From Planctomycetaceae bacterium (lineage in GTDB: Bacteria; Planctomycetota; Planctomycetia; Pirellulales; UBA1268), in assembly GCA_009691925.1 (NCBI GenBank), contig SIAG01000009.1:1-24437 (forward strand): a stretch of DNA of 24,437 nucleotides. The letters are read 5' to 3'. The position numbers and the translations under genes were made by a program. Positions 14,327 through 21,952 of this stretch are shown piece by piece. Under the pieces are notes generated by a model, which was given only the letters and a program-made list of their open reading frames with translations, was not told the DNA's origin and made no database searches. Positions within the stretch are counted from its first letter, which is position 1, and each line of letters opens with the position of its first letter.

Positions 14327-15514
14327 ATGCCTGTCGTCAATCCCCATGGCACCGTCCCAGCGGCTTCCGCGTTCCCCAGGATCGACACATGGTCGTTCCT
14401 CTTCGGCAGCGGAGCGATGCTTCTGGTTGCCTGGTTCGGCCTCCTCCGCCCCTCGCAACAACACCTCACCGGCCTCGAGCGTCAGGTGAGCCAGCTGACG
14501 AGAACCGTGTCTGATCTGAATGCCACCGGCAACGCGGCCAAGGGCACCAATGCCCTCCTCGCGCAGCTCCAGATCCAGGCCCGCCAACTCGGCGATGCCG
14601 AGGAGGCTTTCGGAAGGTTTGAGAAACTCGCCGATCGGATCTCGGCCCAGACCGCCGCGATCGAACAGGCAACAATGACCCTCGATCGCGTCGATACCCT
14701 CCACGCCGGGATCGCCGCCCGTGGCCCAGCCGTCGGTGAAGCCTCGACCGTCCTCGGCGAGATGGCAGATCTGTCGGCGAAGATCGAGGCGTCTCGTGAT
14801 TCGGCCCGCGAAGCCCGTTCGTCGCTGGCGGTCCTCGACGCCCTCCACCAGGATCTGACGGTGGGGATGACGAAGATCGACGCCGCGACGCCGGTCCTCG
14901 ATGACGTCCAGAAGCTCGTTGCCCGGATCGCCGGATCGGCGACCGTCGTCGATCACGCCACCGAGGTCCAGGAGCGTGCCGGCCGGCTGGGACGCGCCAT
15001 CATCGACTCCGAGGCATCGATCGTCGACGCAGAGAAGTCGGTCGAGCGGATCTCCGGCCTGACTCTGTCGATCGTCAGTCAGGATACGGTCACCGGCCCA
15101 GCCGAGGAACGTCTCCGTCGACTCGTGGCCCTGAAGAGTGCGGTCGTGTCGGGTGCCGATCACCTCGATGACGCCGATGCCACGCTCGCCAGGTTTCATG
15201 ATCTCCGCGACGGCCTGCGGAATGCCACCTCGACCGTCAGCGACGTGCAGCACATGATCGTCGACGTCATGCTCCTCCAGCCGGCCGTCGACCGGGCCGT
15301 CGCCGCCCTCAAGCCGGTGATCGAACTGACGCGGACCGCCCGTCAGGCCGATCCGGCCGCGATGGCCCCCCGGGCCTCCTTCGATCCGACCCGGAAGGGG
15401 GAGTCGATTCCCTCCGCGCCGCAACCGGCCAGCGACACGGTGACCCCGGTGTCGGCCCCGGCCGCGGCCACCCCGGTGGTCGGTGCCGCGCCGACCGGCG
15501 ACGTCACGAAGTGA
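14327..15514 (+). CDS. Membrane-anchored coiled-coil protein, function unknown
   Basis: A 395-aa protein: a short N-terminus, one transmembrane helix (TWSFLFGSGAMLLVAWFGLL, about 21-40), then about 300 residues of heptad-like helix rich in Ala, Leu, Asp, Glu and Arg (LTGLERQVSQLTRTVSDL onwards), and a Pro/Ala/Thr-rich tail from about 345. The coil-rich body is reminiscent of MCP-like or tethering proteins but lacks the conserved receptor hairpin. Function unrecognised. Several fragments repeat the theme of a short helix ending with an (L/V)(D/T)-rich turn. ATG at 14327 is chosen over the longer frame (which reads through the tRNA) because CGGAGAT precedes it. It ends just before a strong terminator, so it is probably monocistronic. 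Confidence 0.75.
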   Translation: MPVVNPHGTVPAASAFPRIDTWSFLFGSGAMLLVAWFGLLRPSQQHLTGLERQVSQLTRTVSDLNATGNAAKGTNALLAQLQIQARQLGDAEEAFGRFEKLADRISAQTAAIEQATMTLDRVDTLHAGIAARGPAVGEASTVLGEMADLSAKIEASRDSAREARSSLAVLDALHQDLTVGMTKIDAATPVLDDVQKLVARIAGSATVVDHATEVQERAGRLGRAIIDSEASIVDAEKSVERISGLTLSIVSQDTVTGPAEERLRRLVALKSAVVSGADHLDDADATLARFHDLRDGLRNATSTVSDVQHMIVDVMLLQPAVDRAVAALKPVIELTRTARQADPAAMAPRASFDPTRKGESIPSAPQPASDTVTPVSAPAAATPVVGAAPTGDVTK

Positions 15515-15537
15515 TCCCCAGCTGCTGTCACCAAGTG

Positions 15538-15575
15538 CCACCGGGGCCCGTCACACGGCCCCGGTGGTTTTTTTT
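15538..15575 (+). terminator. Intrinsic terminator after the coiled-coil protein gene
   Basis: CCACCGGGGCC (15538-15548) pairs perfectly with GGCCCCGGTGG (15557-15567) around an 8-base loop, followed by eight T (15568-15575). It is a classical Rho-independent terminator 24 bases after the stop codon, and it separates this gene from the transporter gene. Confidence 0.93.
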
Positions 15576-15624
15576 GGCAGGCGGATTCCCTTCCGGCCGC
15601 TGATCCGCAACACTGATTCCCGCC

Positions 15625-17157
15625 ATGGGGGAACCGCCACGCACCACCGTCGATCCACCGCAGACGCTGTTGGGAGCCTTGCGCCATCTCGGCCCCGGGA
15701 TCGTGCTGGCCAGTTCGATCGTCGGCAGCGGCGAGCTGATCGCCACCACAACCACCGGAGCCCAGTCCGGATTCCTGCTCCTGTGGCTGATCCTCATCGG
15801 CTGCGTGATCAAGGTAGCGGCCCAGGTGGAAATCGGCCGTGCCACCCTCTCCTGGGGGCGGACGCCGCTGGATGCCTTCGACCGGGTGCCTGGGCCACGC
15901 TTTGCCGGGCGGGGCTGGATCTACTGGGCCTGGGTGGTGATGACGCTTCTCGTCCTCGTGCAGCAGGGGGGGATCCTCTCCGGCGTCGCCCAGACGCTCG
16001 CCGCGGGGGTGCCGGTGACGGCGGCCGGGCGGGAATGGAATCGGGTTCATGACGAGGCCGCCAGCGACCGGATCCTCGCCGCCGCGGCCCGTCACCACGG
16101 TGACACCGCGACGGCCGACTCGCTCGACGTCCGGATGGGCGAGCTCGCCTCCCAGAAGAAGGATCTGGTCAAACCGGTCGACGAGACGCTGTGGGCGGTC
16201 GTCACCGGAATCGTGACCGCTGTGCTGCTGGGGGTAGGACGCTACAAGCTGATCGAACTGGTCTCGATCATCCTCGTAGGCACGTTCACGCTGGTCACAC
16301 TCGTGGCCCTCGGACTGCTGCAATGCGATCCGGCCTGGGCGATTTCCGCGGCAGAGTTCGGCAGCGGTCTCGCCTTCCGCCTTCCGGAGGAGCGGAAAGA
16401 TTTCTCTCCGATCCTGACGGCCCTGGCGACCTTCGGGATCATCGGCGTGGGCGCCAGCGAATTGATGGTCTATCCCTATTGGTGCCTGGAGAAGGGATAC
16501 GGCGTGGCTGTCGGCCCGCGCGACGACTCCGAAGCCTGGGCGATCCGCGCCCGTGGTTGGCTCCGCGTCATGCAACTCGACGCCTGGGCGTCGATGGTGG
16601 TCTACACGGCCGTCACCGTGGCCTTCTACCTCCTCGGCGCCGCGACGCTGGGACGCCTCGGTCTGGTCCCGGAGGGGAGAGAGATGGTGCGGACACTGGG
16701 CGCGATGTACGCGCCAGTTTTTGGCGCCTGGGCCAACGGGGCCTTTCTGATCGGCGCTTTTGCGGTTCTCTATTCCACGCTCTTCGTCGCCGCGGCGGGC
16801 AACGCCCGGATGGTCGTCGACGGGCTGATCCTCGCCGGCCTGCTGCCCGGGGACGCCGCCGCGCGGACGACCTGGAACCGCCGCCTCTCGATCGCCTGGC
16901 CGCTGGTGGCGATGGTCCTGGCACTGGCGATCCGCGCCCCGCTGGCGATGGTCCTCGCCAGTGGGGCCGCACAGGCGGTGATGCTCGCTGCCCTCGGCGT
17001 GGCCGTGCTCTGGTTCCGCTGGCGCGCCCTCGACCCCCGGCTGCGGCCGGGCCTGGCCTGGGACATCCTCCTCGTGACATCCTCGGCCGGCTTCATCATC
17101 ATCGGTCTGTGGACGCTGTGGCAGCGGATCGCAACGCTCCTTGCCGGCTCCACCTGA
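15625..17157 (+). CDS. Nramp-superfamily transporter lacking the DPGN metal motif
   Basis: A 510-aa polytopic membrane protein with about 11 helices in the Nramp (LeuT-like) fold. Helix 1 is GPGIVLASSIVGSGELIATT (about 23-42). The canonical Nramp DPGN is replaced by GSGE, and the helix-6 metal-binding MxxH is replaced by ASELMVYPYW (about 275-285). A hydrophilic insert near 130-190 is unusual for the family. Classical Nramp proteins import Mn2+/Fe2+ with protons; with the ligand residues changed, this member may carry Mg2+ or another ion, or a different substrate. ATG at 15625 has no strong Shine-Dalgarno but is the first start after the terminator. The glycosyltransferase gene follows after 67 bp. 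Confidence 0.82.
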   Translation: MGEPPRTTVDPPQTLLGALRHLGPGIVLASSIVGSGELIATTTTGAQSGFLLLWLILIGCVIKVAAQVEIGRATLSWGRTPLDAFDRVPGPRFAGRGWIYWAWVVMTLLVLVQQGGILSGVAQTLAAGVPVTAAGREWNRVHDEAASDRILAAAARHHGDTATADSLDVRMGELASQKKDLVKPVDETLWAVVTGIVTAVLLGVGRYKLIELVSIILVGTFTLVTLVALGLLQCDPAWAISAAEFGSGLAFRLPEERKDFSPILTALATFGIIGVGASELMVYPYWCLEKGYGVAVGPRDDSEAWAIRARGWLRVMQLDAWASMVVYTAVTVAFYLLGAATLGRLGLVPEGREMVRTLGAMYAPVFGAWANGAFLIGAFAVLYSTLFVAAAGNARMVVDGLILAGLLPGDAAARTTWNRRLSIAWPLVAMVLALAIRAPLAMVLASGAAQAVMLAALGVAVLWFRWRALDPRLRPGLAWDILLVTSSAGFIIIGLWTLWQRIATLLAGST

Positions 17158-17224
17158 CCGCGGCGGCTGAGCCCACGGAAGCGCGCGGTACGCCGTGGAC
17201 TGCTCCCACCAGGAAGCCCGACCG

Positions 17225-18244
17225 ATGACGCCCGATCGCCCGTTGGCTTCCTCCCCCCCGCCCCCCGCGGGCGCCGCTGATCGTCCCACTGTCCGGATCC
17301 GCTTCGTCGGCTTCTGGGACGGCTTCGACCCGCGCGACAACTTCTTCACCCGCCTCCTGGCGCCGGCGTGGCGGCTCGACTTCGACAGCCCGCCCGACTA
17401 CGTCGTCTACACCACGGTCGGCAGCCGGAGGAAGGAGTTTCTCGCTTACGATTGCCCGCGGATCTTCTTCACCGGCGAGAACGTCGGCCCCGACTGGCTC
17501 AACTGCGACTGGGCCTTCACATTCCGCCACGATTCCCATCCCCGGCATCTGCGTCTGCCGCTGTGGGTTCTTTACGCCGACGGCAGAGCGCTCGTGAAGC
17601 CGCCGACAATCGACACCGCGGCGATGATCGCGGCGAAGTCGCGTTTTTGTGCGTTCGTCGTCTCCAATCCCCTCTGCCGAACGCGGAATGACTTCTTCCA
17701 CAAGCTCTCTCGCTATCGCCCCGTCGACTCCGGCGGGAAGTTGTTCAACAACGTCGGCGGCCGGATCGCCGACAAGCGGGCGTTCCTCGCCGACTGTCGG
17801 TTCACGATTGCCTTCGAGAACGAATCCTTCCCCGGATACACCACCGAGAAGGTGCTCGAACCGATGCTCGTCGACTCGATCCCGATCTATTGGGGCGATC
17901 CGCTGGTGGGCCGCGACTTCGACACCACGAGCTTCCTCTCCGCCCACGATTCGCCGTCGCTCGACGACCTCGTCGAACGGGTTGTGGCGGTCGACCGTGA
18001 TCCAGCGCTTCTGGCCACCCTCCTGGGCCGCCCCTGGTTTCGGGGCAACGCCGTTCCCCCCTGCGCCAACACCGAGAGTCTCCTCGATCGCTTCACGACG
18101 ATCTTCAAAACGCCGATCGATCCCGTTGCCCGACGGCGGAGCGTGGCGCGGAGCCTGCGTCTCCACCGCGTGCCGGCGGCCGTGGCGAGCATCGGCCACC
18201 GCCTCCGGCGGCAGATGAGGAAATGGTCGATCCGCGAGACGTGA
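17225..18244 (+). CDS. Glycosyltransferase family 10 (alpha-1,3-fucosyltransferase-like)
   Basis: A 339-aa protein. The N-terminal half holds the acceptor-side domain with FFTGENVGPDW at 81-91 (the family's TGEN element). The C-terminal half holds the donor-binding signature: FENESFPGY at 197-205, then TTEKVLEPM at 206-214 and PIYWGDP at 220-226. GT10 enzymes move fucose from GDP-fucose to GlcNAc/Glc of a glycan, in bacteria typically LPS O-antigen (Lewis-type) or other surface glycans; the acceptor here is unknown. The C-terminus ends in Arg-rich helices (RLRRQMRKW), as in bacterial members that bind membrane. ATG at 17225 has AGGAAG about 10 bases upstream; the GTG at 17195 is not supported. 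The gene is convergent with the SYLF gene, 15 bp away. Confidence 0.88.
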   Translation: MTPDRPLASSPPPPAGAADRPTVRIRFVGFWDGFDPRDNFFTRLLAPAWRLDFDSPPDYVVYTTVGSRRKEFLAYDCPRIFFTGENVGPDWLNCDWAFTFRHDSHPRHLRLPLWVLYADGRALVKPPTIDTAAMIAAKSRFCAFVVSNPLCRTRNDFFHKLSRYRPVDSGGKLFNNVGGRIADKRAFLADCRFTIAFENESFPGYTTEKVLEPMLVDSIPIYWGDPLVGRDFDTTSFLSAHDSPSLDDLVERVVAVDRDPALLATLLGRPWFRGNAVPPCANTESLLDRFTTIFKTPIDPVARRRSVARSLRLHRVPAAVASIGHRLRRQMRKWSIRET

Positions 18245-18259
18245 ATCCCCGCAGGAGCG

Positions 18260-19486
18260 TCACCGGGGCCCGATCGGCACCAGCGGCGGCGCTTGAATGG
18301 GGACGATCGCCGGCTGCTGGGAGGCGGGTTGGAGCGAGGTAGGTTGAAAAGGGCCGGGTTGGAGCGCGGCGGGCTGAAATGGGCCGGTCTGATATGGGCC
18401 GGTCTGATATGGGCCGGGCTGATATGGGCCGGGCTGATATGGGCCGGTCTGATATGGGGCGGGCTGAAATGGGCCGGGCTGAAAGCCCCCCGGCACCTGG
18501 TTGACCGCCTGTGGCTGGGCCCCGAACGGCGTCACGGCCTGCTGGGGGAGAGCGGCGCCGGTTGTCACGGCCACCGGCTGGGGGCGCGAGCGGGCGTTGA
18601 GATCCTCGACGAGCTGATGAACCTCGGGGCGGATCGCCAAGCCCCGCAGCGAGAACACGTCGCTGGGGGTGACATTGAAGCGCCCGTAGAGGAGCGAGTC
18701 GGCATTGTGATCGACGGAGATATCGCTGCCACCGAGGGAGACGCCGGCAAACAACCCGCGGCTGCGGGCATAGGAATAGATCTCGGCACCGAGACCGACA
18801 TCGGTACCGGCGTTAGCACTGCGGCCGACCGGCCCGGCGGCGATCGACGCATCGGCGCCGAGGGTCACCTTCTGGCCATTGAGAATCCCCTGCAGGCTAC
18901 GCGGCGTGGCGAACACGAGCACGATGTCCGCCGCCTGAACACCGGCCTGGAAGCCGACACTCCCCCCGCCCATCGTCACCATCACCGGCGGGCTCCAGCT
19001 GCGGTCGGGATTGCGGACACAGAGCACCCCCTTGCCGTAATTGACGCCAAAGATGAAGCCCCCTTTGATCATGTTGGGGAAGATCGCGACCCCCTCGGCC
19101 GCCTGGAGCATCGCCGGGGGCACCGATTCCATCTGGAGGGCGAAAAATTGGTCGAGTGCCTGCTTGGCCGAGAGGACTGTCTGCGCTTCCTTTTCCCCCG
19201 ACCCGATCTGCGCCGGCGGCGCGGCGAACGAAAAGGTCGACGGCCCCGCCCCGGGAGCGGCGGCGTAGTTGCTCGGCGTTGTCTGGTAGGTGCCGGCAGG
19301 CGGTGCGGCAGGGATCGTCTGGAAAGGCGCCTGCTGGAGCTGCACCGGCTGGGAAGGCTGGCCGAAGGGGGTCAGCTGGGCCGCGGCCGGTGGGGCGAGG
19401 AGGAGCATCGCGGCGATCGAGCCCAGGCCGGCCGGGGCAGCCAGACCACACCGGAGCGTACAGCGGCGGTAGACCATTCCGACCAT
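18260..19486 (-). CDS. Secreted SYLF-domain (lipid-binding Ysc84-like) protein with pentapeptide-repeat tail
   Basis: A 408-aa protein. A signal peptide (basic start, hydrophobic core near 15-33, cleavage near PPAAAQ at 32-37) is followed by a Gln/Pro-rich linker. The SYLF domain (about 98-300) shows AQTVLSAKQALDQF, GVAIFPNMIKGGFIFGVNYGKG, GGGSVGFQAGVQ, DIVLVFATPRSL and GLFAGVSLGGSDI, the usual order of the family. Eukaryotic and bacterial SYLF proteins bind phosphoinositides or membrane lipids. Residues 332-392 are imperfect pentapeptides of the type GPYQP/GPYQT. ATG at 19486 (MVGMVYRR) has AAAGGATT upstream; an earlier in-frame start at 19657 would bury the signal peptide. It lies 136 bp after the receptor gene on the same strand. 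A periplasmic or envelope role is inferred. Confidence 0.85.
   Translation of the reverse strand: MVGMVYRRCTLRCGLAAPAGLGSIAAMLLLAPPAAAQLTPFGQPSQPVQLQQAPFQTIPAAPPAGTYQTTPSNYAAAPGAGPSTFSFAAPPAQIGSGEKEAQTVLSAKQALDQFFALQMESVPPAMLQAAEGVAIFPNMIKGGFIFGVNYGKGVLCVRNPDRSWSPPVMVTMGGGSVGFQAGVQAADIVLVFATPRSLQGILNGQKVTLGADASIAAGPVGRSANAGTDVGLGAEIYSYARSRGLFAGVSLGGSDISVDHNADSLLYGRFNVTPSDVFSLRGLAIRPEVHQLVEDLNARSRPQPVAVTTGAALPQQAVTPFGAQPQAVNQVPGGFQPGPFQPAPYQTGPYQPGPYQPGPYQTGPYQTGPFQPAALQPGPFQPTSLQPASQQPAIVPIQAPPLVPIGPR
18311..18490. repeat. 15-bp tandem repeats encoding the pentapeptide tail
   Basis: Eight in-phase 15-bp units occupy 18371-18490 (type GGTCTGATATGGGCC on the plus strand), with more degenerate units from about 18311. 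On the minus strand each unit encodes GPYQP/T or a variant. Near-identical units in the centre suggest recent slippage; the copy number is likely to vary between strains. Confidence 0.9.
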
Positions 19487-19622
19487 GGCGAATCCTTTCG
19501 CTCTGGGAATCTTGCCGGGAACTTTGGGCAAGTGAAGTGGAAATGTAGAGAGATCCCTCCTCCCGGTCGACGCCAGTTTCCCCGCCCCACATCGGCCGAC
19601 CAACTGCCATGGCCCCGGGGCT

Positions 19623-21293
19623 TTAAAAACTGCGGAAGTTCGTGGCGTCGGGATCATCGTCGGGCATGACGATGTGCGGGGCCTGGCGGCGGGCTTCGCC
19701 GGCGGCCCGCGACGGCGGAGCCTGGCGGGCCGTGCCCCGATGCTGCGCCTGACGGCTCAACCGTGCTGGCCGGTAGGAGACGGCGGTGCCGGCCGATTGC
19801 GACGTGCTCGCGATCAGCGCCTGCAGCTGCTCGACGTTCTCCTGGAGCAGCTGGGCTTGGTTGGTGAGCTCCTCGGCGGCGCTGGAGCTCTGCTCGGCGC
19901 TGGCGGCATTCCCCTGGGTGACCTTATCCATCTGCGTCATCGCCACCCCCACCTGCCGGATCCCCTGCGACTGCTCCCGGGCGGCAGAGGCGATCTCGGC
20001 GACGAGGACATCGGCGGCGGCAACCCGCTCGACGATCTGCTCGAGCGATTCGCCGACATTGCTGCAGCTCCGCGAGCCGCGCTGGCTGTTGGCGATCGCC
20101 GCCTCGATCTTGTCGGCGGTCTCCTTGGCGGCCGCGGCAGAGCGCTGGGCGAGCGAGCGAACCTCGTCGGCCACGACGGCAAAGCCCGCTCCGGCCTCGC
20201 CGGCCCGGGCCGCTTCGACGGCGGCATTGAGGGCGAGGATGTTGGTCTGGAAGGCGATCTCGTCGATGTTCTTCACGATCTTGGCGATGTCGAGGCTGGA
20301 GACCTCGATCGACTTCATCGCCAGCTTCATCTCCTCCATCGTCTGCTTGCCCACTTCGGCCGCACCGCGGGCCTGACCGGCAAACTCCTTCGCCTTCGAA
20401 GCATTTTCGGCCGTGGCCCGGATCATCGCCGAGATCTCTTCGAGCGAGGCGCTCGCCTCGGTCACCGAGGCGCTCTGCTCGCTCGTGCTCGCGGCCAGCG
20501 AGCGGCTGGCGCTGGAGAGTTGGCCGGCGCTGGAGGCGGTTTGATCGGCCCCTTCCTGGAGCGAGTCGGAGATCCCGGCCAAGGCCCGGTTGGTCTTGTC
20601 GATGCCCGCCTGGATCGCGGTGTTGATCGAGTCGAGCGCGGCCTGGGTCGAGCGGACGGTGCTCCAGCCGACCACGAGGCCGAGGAGCGTCGCCAGAAGG
20701 AGGGCCGGCACGATCGTCCACAGCGACCGGCTCACCTTAGCGCCCGCGGTTTCGACCTCTTTCTGGCTGAGCTTGATGTTGTGGTCGATGTCCCTGTTGA
20801 AGCCATCAACACTCGGTTCGACGGCCGGGTCGACCTCCGCTTTGAGGCAGGCAACGGCGTCCTCGGCCTTCTTGGTCCGGGCCAACTCGAGCGCCTTTTC
20901 AGCGGCGGTGAGGTAGGTCTTGCGGGCGGCCAGGGCGTTCTTGAAGAGCTGCCGGTCTTCGTCATCGGAGATCAGCTTTTCATAGTCCTCGCAGAGCCTG
21001 TCCCCATCCTGCCTGGCCGTTCGGAAGGTCGTTTCGTCCGCGCCGGAGACACGGGCATCGACGACTCCCTCGACCACCTTCCGCAGCGCTCGATCGGCCG
21101 TGGCATTCTGCTGGATGATCTTGTTGAGCGTCACGACCGAGGGGATCGAGTTGGTCGCCAGCTGGGTGACGTTCTGATTGATGGCGAAGATCTGCGCGAT
21201 CGCCCACAGGCCGAGGATGAGCGACACGACAATGATGCCGAGAAACCCGTAACCGATCCGCTGCGGAGTGGATGTGGCCGTGGATGCGCTCAT
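19623..21293 (-). CDS. Methyl-accepting chemotaxis protein with helical-bundle sensor
   Basis: A 556-aa receptor: TM1 (about 12-36), a mostly helical periplasmic sensor (37-190, 4HB/HBM-like), TM2 (191-211), then a long cytoplasmic coiled coil. The signalling hairpin EIAFQTNILALNAAVEAARAGE (spanning about 345-366) and GFAVVADEVRSLAQRSA at 370-386 are classical MCP. No clear HAMP domain separates TM2 from the coil; only about 30 residues (DSINTAIQAGIDKTNRALA) lie there. The C-terminus is a Pro/Arg/His-rich tail without a CheR/CheB pentapeptide such as NWETF. ATG at 21293 begins MSASTATSTPQ right before TM1; an upstream extension of the frame is Arg/Pro-rich and discarded. It is divergent from cheA and probably signals through it. 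Confidence 0.9.
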   Translation of the reverse strand: MSASTATSTPQRIGYGFLGIIVVSLILGLWAIAQIFAINQNVTQLATNSIPSVVTLNKIIQQNATADRALRKVVEGVVDARVSGADETTFRTARQDGDRLCEDYEKLISDDEDRQLFKNALAARKTYLTAAEKALELARTKKAEDAVACLKAEVDPAVEPSVDGFNRDIDHNIKLSQKEVETAGAKVSRSLWTIVPALLLATLLGLVVGWSTVRSTQAALDSINTAIQAGIDKTNRALAGISDSLQEGADQTASSAGQLSSASRSLAASTSEQSASVTEASASLEEISAMIRATAENASKAKEFAGQARGAAEVGKQTMEEMKLAMKSIEVSSLDIAKIVKNIDEIAFQTNILALNAAVEAARAGEAGAGFAVVADEVRSLAQRSAAAAKETADKIEAAIANSQRGSRSCSNVGESLEQIVERVAAADVLVAEIASAAREQSQGIRQVGVAMTQMDKVTQGNAASAEQSSSAAEELTNQAQLLQENVEQLQALIASTSQSAGTAVSYRPARLSRQAQHRGTARQAPPSRAAGEARRQAPHIVMPDDDPDATNFRSF

Positions 21294-21952
21294 GGACAGA
21301 ACACCTGCGTGGGGCTGAAGGGAGGCAGCGAATGGCTCGATGGGAGGAGGCCGGCGGCGAAGGGCTTGGATCGTGGCGACGGAGGCTCTGAAGGGGCGAG
21401 CCGCCGGCCAAGGACCAAGAGCGACCATCGGCCCCCTACCGCCGGGAGACCGTCACAGCTGCGAAATCTTCCTCGAACGCTACATCCGATTCGGCGCCGG
21501 GGCAAACTTTGACGCTGCGATCAGGAGGCGCGACTCCCGCGGCGGCCGCGCCGATCCGAGCTCAGCCTGGCTGTTTCGTCCCCACCGCTACCTGCCTTGT
21601 CCCCGCCGCTGCCCATTCGTCCCACCGATTGCCTGCTTCGTCCCAACCCGCATGCCCATTCGTCCCACCGCATGCCCATTCGTCCCAAAGTCGGTTTCTC
21701 TAGAAAATAAAGCCCTTCGGCCGGTTGCGTGACCACTTTTTCGGAAGTAAGGTCTGGACGGGATCGGAAAACTTTAGCGGCATTTGGTCGATGCCGGGGT
21801 AAGCGATCAGGCATTCCACAGGCACGTTCCCCGGGAATGACTGTCTGGTTTCCCGCGTTCTGATTGCTGTCAATTCTTTCCCTCCACGCCATTCCTTCTC
21901 TGGCCCTCGGTCGCACGGGAAAGCCCGGCCACCACAACGACGAATCGGCCCC
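21294..21952. other. 659-bp divergent intergenic region between receptor and cheA
   Basis: Open frames here are shadows or low-complexity (repeated Gly/Asp/Glu/Trp-type translations of the repeat). No gene is supported. It should hold the promoters of both the receptor (leftwards) and cheA (rightwards). Its notable contents are the phased repeat array at 21572-21690 and an AT-richer stretch near 21697-21712. The plus strand carries ACTTTAGC at about 21771-21778, also found on the sense strand before the dehydratase gene. Confidence 0.6.
21572..21690. repeat. Six-copy iteron-like array, ~20.8-bp period
   Basis: Six imperfect copies of a unit built on TTCGTCCCACCGCATGCCCA lie between the receptor and cheA genes. 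The G of the shared GTCCC falls at 21578, 21599, 21619, 21640, 21662 and 21682, so spacings are 21, 20, 21, 22 and 20. Copies 3, 5 and 6 share CATTCGTCCCA exactly; copies 1 and 2 are most diverged. The mean of 20.8 bp equals two turns of B-DNA, so all GTCCC motifs would face the same side. Such an array could bind a cooperative regulator; this is inference. Confidence 0.85.

Noticed and set aside
15343..17349. 668-codon minus-strand open frame opposite the Nramp-type gene
   Set aside because: High-GC shadow frame, rich in Arg/Gly/Glu/His with no recognisable domain, while the plus strand encodes a clear membrane transporter. The same applies to the long frames opposite the SDR (3510-5003), MCP (19674-21512) and CheA (22361-24331) genes.
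18371..18490. CRISPR array or noncoding satellite
   Set aside because: The 15-bp units are in frame and encode the pentapeptide tail of the SYLF protein.
21572..21690. CRISPR array
   Set aside because: The whole unit is about 21 bp, with no constant repeat plus unique spacer structure and no cas genes.
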